Positions 61,514 through 64,000 of a DNA stretch of 64,000 nucleotides are shown piece after piece. The notes under the pieces are model-generated. The model did no database searches. It worked only from the letters and a program-made list of their open reading frames with translations, and was not told where the DNA came from. The position numbers and the translations under genes were made by a program. Source of the DNA: UBA5614 sp963667535 (GTDB taxonomy: Bacteria; Cloacimonadota; Cloacimonadia; Cloacimonadales; Cloacimonadaceae); NCBI GenBank assembly GCA_963667535.2, contig CAXXDU010000002.1, positions 1,860,001 through 1,924,000 on the forward strand, written 5' to 3'. Positions within the stretch are counted from its first letter, which is position 1. The number at the start of each line of letters is the position of its first letter.

Positions 61514-63922
61514 TCATCGTAGCAGCACAACCCGTGTTGTGTTATTGACATTTCCTGCAGACAACCTGATTAAATAAACTCCACTGCCAATATTTTTACC
61601 GCGATGGTCTTTACCATCCCAGGTAACTATATGCTGCCCCTTAGTCAATGAATCTGAGACCAGATTCTTGACTTCCTGCCCACGAATATTGTATATGCTG
61701 AGTTTTGCCGCTGACTTTGATGCCAGATTAAAAACAATAGTCACGCTAGGATTGCAGGGATTGGGATATACAGATTCTATGCATTGTACTATTCTATTGG
61801 ACGGATTCTGGTTATCTTCTATCGCATTTGTGGACAAGTGATGACCCTGTTGCCATTGAATATCGGTCAGAGCAGCAGTGTGAACTCCGACTGTAATATC
61901 ATTAACAACATTCCCATTCCCTTCATTCATTGGCCAGTAGCCTATCAAGCCCGGTTCTGTGCCGGCAAGTTCAATGAGCAGGTTTGAAACAATTTCATTT
62001 TCAGAACGAGCATAATTCCAAAGCCTTACCTCGTCAAGGCAACCCTGAAAAACCTGCACCCCGGTGGGGTCTGTTCCCAATGTAATGCTATTTGCGGCAT
62101 TTGCAGCGACTTGTCCGGAAGGAATCTGCATCCAGATTATCGGAGCAGGAATTCCATTTATGTATGCAACAGCTTCACCTGTCGTAGCATTGTAAGTAAC
62201 TGCGAGGTTCTGCCAGACATCCAACCTTATGGTATTAATGCCTGTAACACCCTGGCAAAGAACAGTCCCTTCATTCTGAATGCTGATAGACATACAGGAA
62301 TCTACTACATCAAATTCTTTGATTCCGAGTTTGATAACGCCTTTGTCAAATATTGTAGCGCCGTTAGCCGGATTTTGACCCCAGGTATTTGGCTTGATCC
62401 AGGCTTCCACAGTGAATCCGGAACTGAGTTCGAGGTCTGGTGTTGCCAATATATTTGCAGAGGAAGTGATTTCATTAAATGAAACAGAACTATCTCCATT
62501 GAATATATGAACGGCACCGGGAAACACTAATACTGTATCAGCAGCGGGATTGACAATATGCATCGCTACATCATAAACTCCCATATTTGGGTATATGAAA
62601 GAAGCTGAATCTCCTGTCGCATCGAAAATGCCATCATTCTGAAAATCCCATTCTACTAGACTAACGACCGGGTAGGCAAGCGTATGATTATGAAAACCCA
62701 CGCGTAAAGATGGCTGTCCTGTTGAAGGTTCAATGGCAATATCCGGGAGTAAGTATGAATTGCTGACTTTTCGCAGGGTTGCATGTCTGATACCATTTGC
62801 ATCATAAGCATATCCTGCCAGCAGATAATTACCATCAGGTGTGCGTTTCACATCAAGACAGTTATTGGAGCCATCGGAGTCGAATGTGGTAAACCACCTT
62901 TGGTTTCCTTGTGCATCTAACCTGAGAATGAATCCATGCCCCCGTCTGTCATTCAGAGAACGAGTAGACCCGCACAGGATAACTTCGTTCGAATCAGTAG
63001 AGGGTACAACCTTGTAACCAATATCATAAAACCCTAGTAACTCTCTATTAGTTCGCCAAAGCAGATTCAGGTTTGCATCGGTATGAACGACTGCTATATC
63101 CATTCTCTCTCCGTTTTCCAAAGAACAACAGCCAGTGGCAGTCAAAGAGCCATCTTCATGCAGGCAGATTGAATATCCGGCATCATAGTCTACCGCGCCG
63201 GAACCCAGAACCCAGAATGCTGATTCATTGAGTACGTTGCCACTATTATCTAGCTTCAGGATTAGTAAGTCGCTGTTCCGCACTGATAGTGATGCTGAAG
63301 TAGCGCCTACCAGATATAAGTGTCCGCTTCCATCTGCAATAATCTGTTTGCCTTCGTCATTTCCCTCATAACCATATTGCCTGAACCAAAGGGAGTCTCC
63401 GTTTGCATTGACTTTCCACAAGCCAATATCACGAAATGTTTCATTCTGGGATGTAACTGAACCTGCGATGTAATATCCGCCATCACCTGAAGTAATAATC
63501 GAATTGGGTATTTCCTCTCCAGCTCCGCCAATCAGTCTCTGACTCACTAAATTTCCAAACAGATTCCAGGTGGCAAACCAAAGTTGATATCCATTGTCAG
63601 ATGTCATTTTACGCCCGATAGTGACAAAGCCTGAGCCATTTGGCTTTGAGATGATTTCTGAGATGGAATTGTAAGCATCGTCTGTATTCAAATAATTAAA
63701 CCAGCTCTGACCACTAGGGTGATAACCGGAAATTAAACTACGTTTTAAACCGGGAGTTTGTCCTTCATAGGTTCCGGCACAAAGAATATTTCCCATGGGT
63801 AAAATGCAGGTGGATGTATAGTCAGAAACCGGAGCAGTATTTTCCATACTCCAGACAGTATCGAATTCAGCATGTAACGAAACAATCGTTAAAACGAAAA
63901 GTGATAACATTAAAATCTTCAT
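61514..63922 (-). CDS. Secreted PKD/LamG protein with C-terminal sorting domain
   Basis: 802 residues. Signal peptide MKILMLSLFVLTIVSLHA. Residues ~20-400 are repeated propeller-like units of the type GGYYIAGSVTSQNETFRDIGLWKVNANGDSLW (about 50-residue repeats with W-x-x-xYG). About 405-485 is a PKD domain (VSLVEWDFQNDGIFDATGDSASFIYPNMGVYDVAMHIVNPA). About 490-690 is LamG/concanavalin-like (FTVEAWIKPNTWG, ITLGTDPTGVQVFQGCLDEVRLWNYARSENEI). The sorting domain ends it (ESVYPNPCNPSVTIVFNL, IYNIRGQEVKNL, GVYLIRLSAGN). AGGAGGAACAG precedes the ATG. Confidence 0.88.
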   Translation of the reverse strand: MKILMLSLFVLTIVSLHAEFDTVWSMENTAPVSDYTSTCILPMGNILCAGTYEGQTPGLKRSLISGYHPSGQSWFNYLNTDDAYNSISEIISKPNGSGFVTIGRKMTSDNGYQLWFATWNLFGNLVSQRLIGGAGEEIPNSIITSGDGGYYIAGSVTSQNETFRDIGLWKVNANGDSLWFRQYGYEGNDEGKQIIADGSGHLYLVGATSASLSVRNSDLLILKLDNSGNVLNESAFWVLGSGAVDYDAGYSICLHEDGSLTATGCCSLENGERMDIAVVHTDANLNLLWRTNRELLGFYDIGYKVVPSTDSNEVILCGSTRSLNDRRGHGFILRLDAQGNQRWFTTFDSDGSNNCLDVKRTPDGNYLLAGYAYDANGIRHATLRKVSNSYLLPDIAIEPSTGQPSLRVGFHNHTLAYPVVSLVEWDFQNDGIFDATGDSASFIYPNMGVYDVAMHIVNPAADTVLVFPGAVHIFNGDSSVSFNEITSSANILATPDLELSSGFTVEAWIKPNTWGQNPANGATIFDKGVIKLGIKEFDVVDSCMSISIQNEGTVLCQGVTGINTIRLDVWQNLAVTYNATTGEAVAYINGIPAPIIWMQIPSGQVAANAANSITLGTDPTGVQVFQGCLDEVRLWNYARSENEIVSNLLIELAGTEPGLIGYWPMNEGNGNVVNDITVGVHTAALTDIQWQQGHHLSTNAIEDNQNPSNRIVQCIESVYPNPCNPSVTIVFNLASKSAAKLSIYNIRGQEVKNLVSDSLTKGQHIVTWDGKDHRGKNIGSGVYLIRLSAGNVNNTTRVVLLR

Positions 63923-64000
63923 CTGTTCCTCCTATCCTGAAGACCTACGAGGGCATTCCCGATGGCATCATTATTCATTTCCCAAAGTAATTGACCTCTG

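Overview
The window looks like a chromosomal segment of an anaerobic, Gram-negative member of the FCB group, most likely Candidatus Cloacimonadota. The reasons are several large secreted proteins ending in type IX-style (FlgD/Por-like) C-terminal sorting domains, an outer-membrane TonB receptor, ECF transporters, NfnAB, RsmI and moderately AT-rich DNA. The placement is inferred from gene content only.

Layout. 1-5.9 kb: secreted beta-rich and beta-helix proteins, a decayed orphan sorting domain and unusual 11-bp tandem arrays. 6.1-6.4 kb: tmRNA. 6.5-14.3 kb: a UbiA prenyltransferase resembling the archaeal-lipid enzyme DGGGP synthase, a GNAT enzyme, three HExxH zinc-peptidase-like proteins in a row, a ferredoxin-nitroreductase, a transglutaminase-TPR protein and a retropepsin-like protein. 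14.5-18.1 kb: a small barrel, a DUF3494 ice-binding-like secreted protein and a long class V aminotransferase. 18.2-21.3 kb: potABC without potD, preceded by a short leader RNA with an intrinsic terminator. 21.7-24 kb: an ankyrin protein with a degenerate metallo-beta-lactamase domain. 24.5-27.5 kb: gcvH, gmk, an omega-like subunit, type 4 uracil-DNA glycosylase and a phosphoesterase. 27.4-34.4 kb: a divergent uptake locus, with an ECF transporter and sulfite-oxidase-fold protein on one side and a lipoprotein and TonB receptor on the other. Each side has the same structured 5' leader RNA. 34.5-39.8 kb: envelope proteins, one flanked by direct repeats. 40.5-44 kb: NfnAB with a zinc-ribbon partner. 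44-51 kb: HAD, rsmI, kbl, a second Kbl paralogue with its own acyl carrier protein and an acetyl-CoA synthetase, and a divergent acetate transporter. 51-56 kb: two 765-residue tandem paralogues. 56-58 kb: a soluble histidine kinase translationally coupled to a cobalamin-binding sensor with the CarH photoreceptor motif. 58-60.3 kb: a REP-associated (RAYT) transposase in a dense field of palindromic repeats. 60.4-64 kb: a hypothetical protein, a TetR regulator and a LamG/PKD sorting-domain protein.

Most notable: (1) intergenic elements of unrelated sequence that all share an exact 11-bp period, several folded into near-perfect palindromes; (2) a candidate riboswitch present twice, divergently, with covarying stems and an anti-Shine-Dalgarno arm in both copies; (3) a predicted B12-based light (or cobalamin) sensor feeding a histidine kinase; (4) an acyl carrier protein embedded in an acetate/Kbl operon. 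No CRISPR array, rRNA or tRNA gene was seen.
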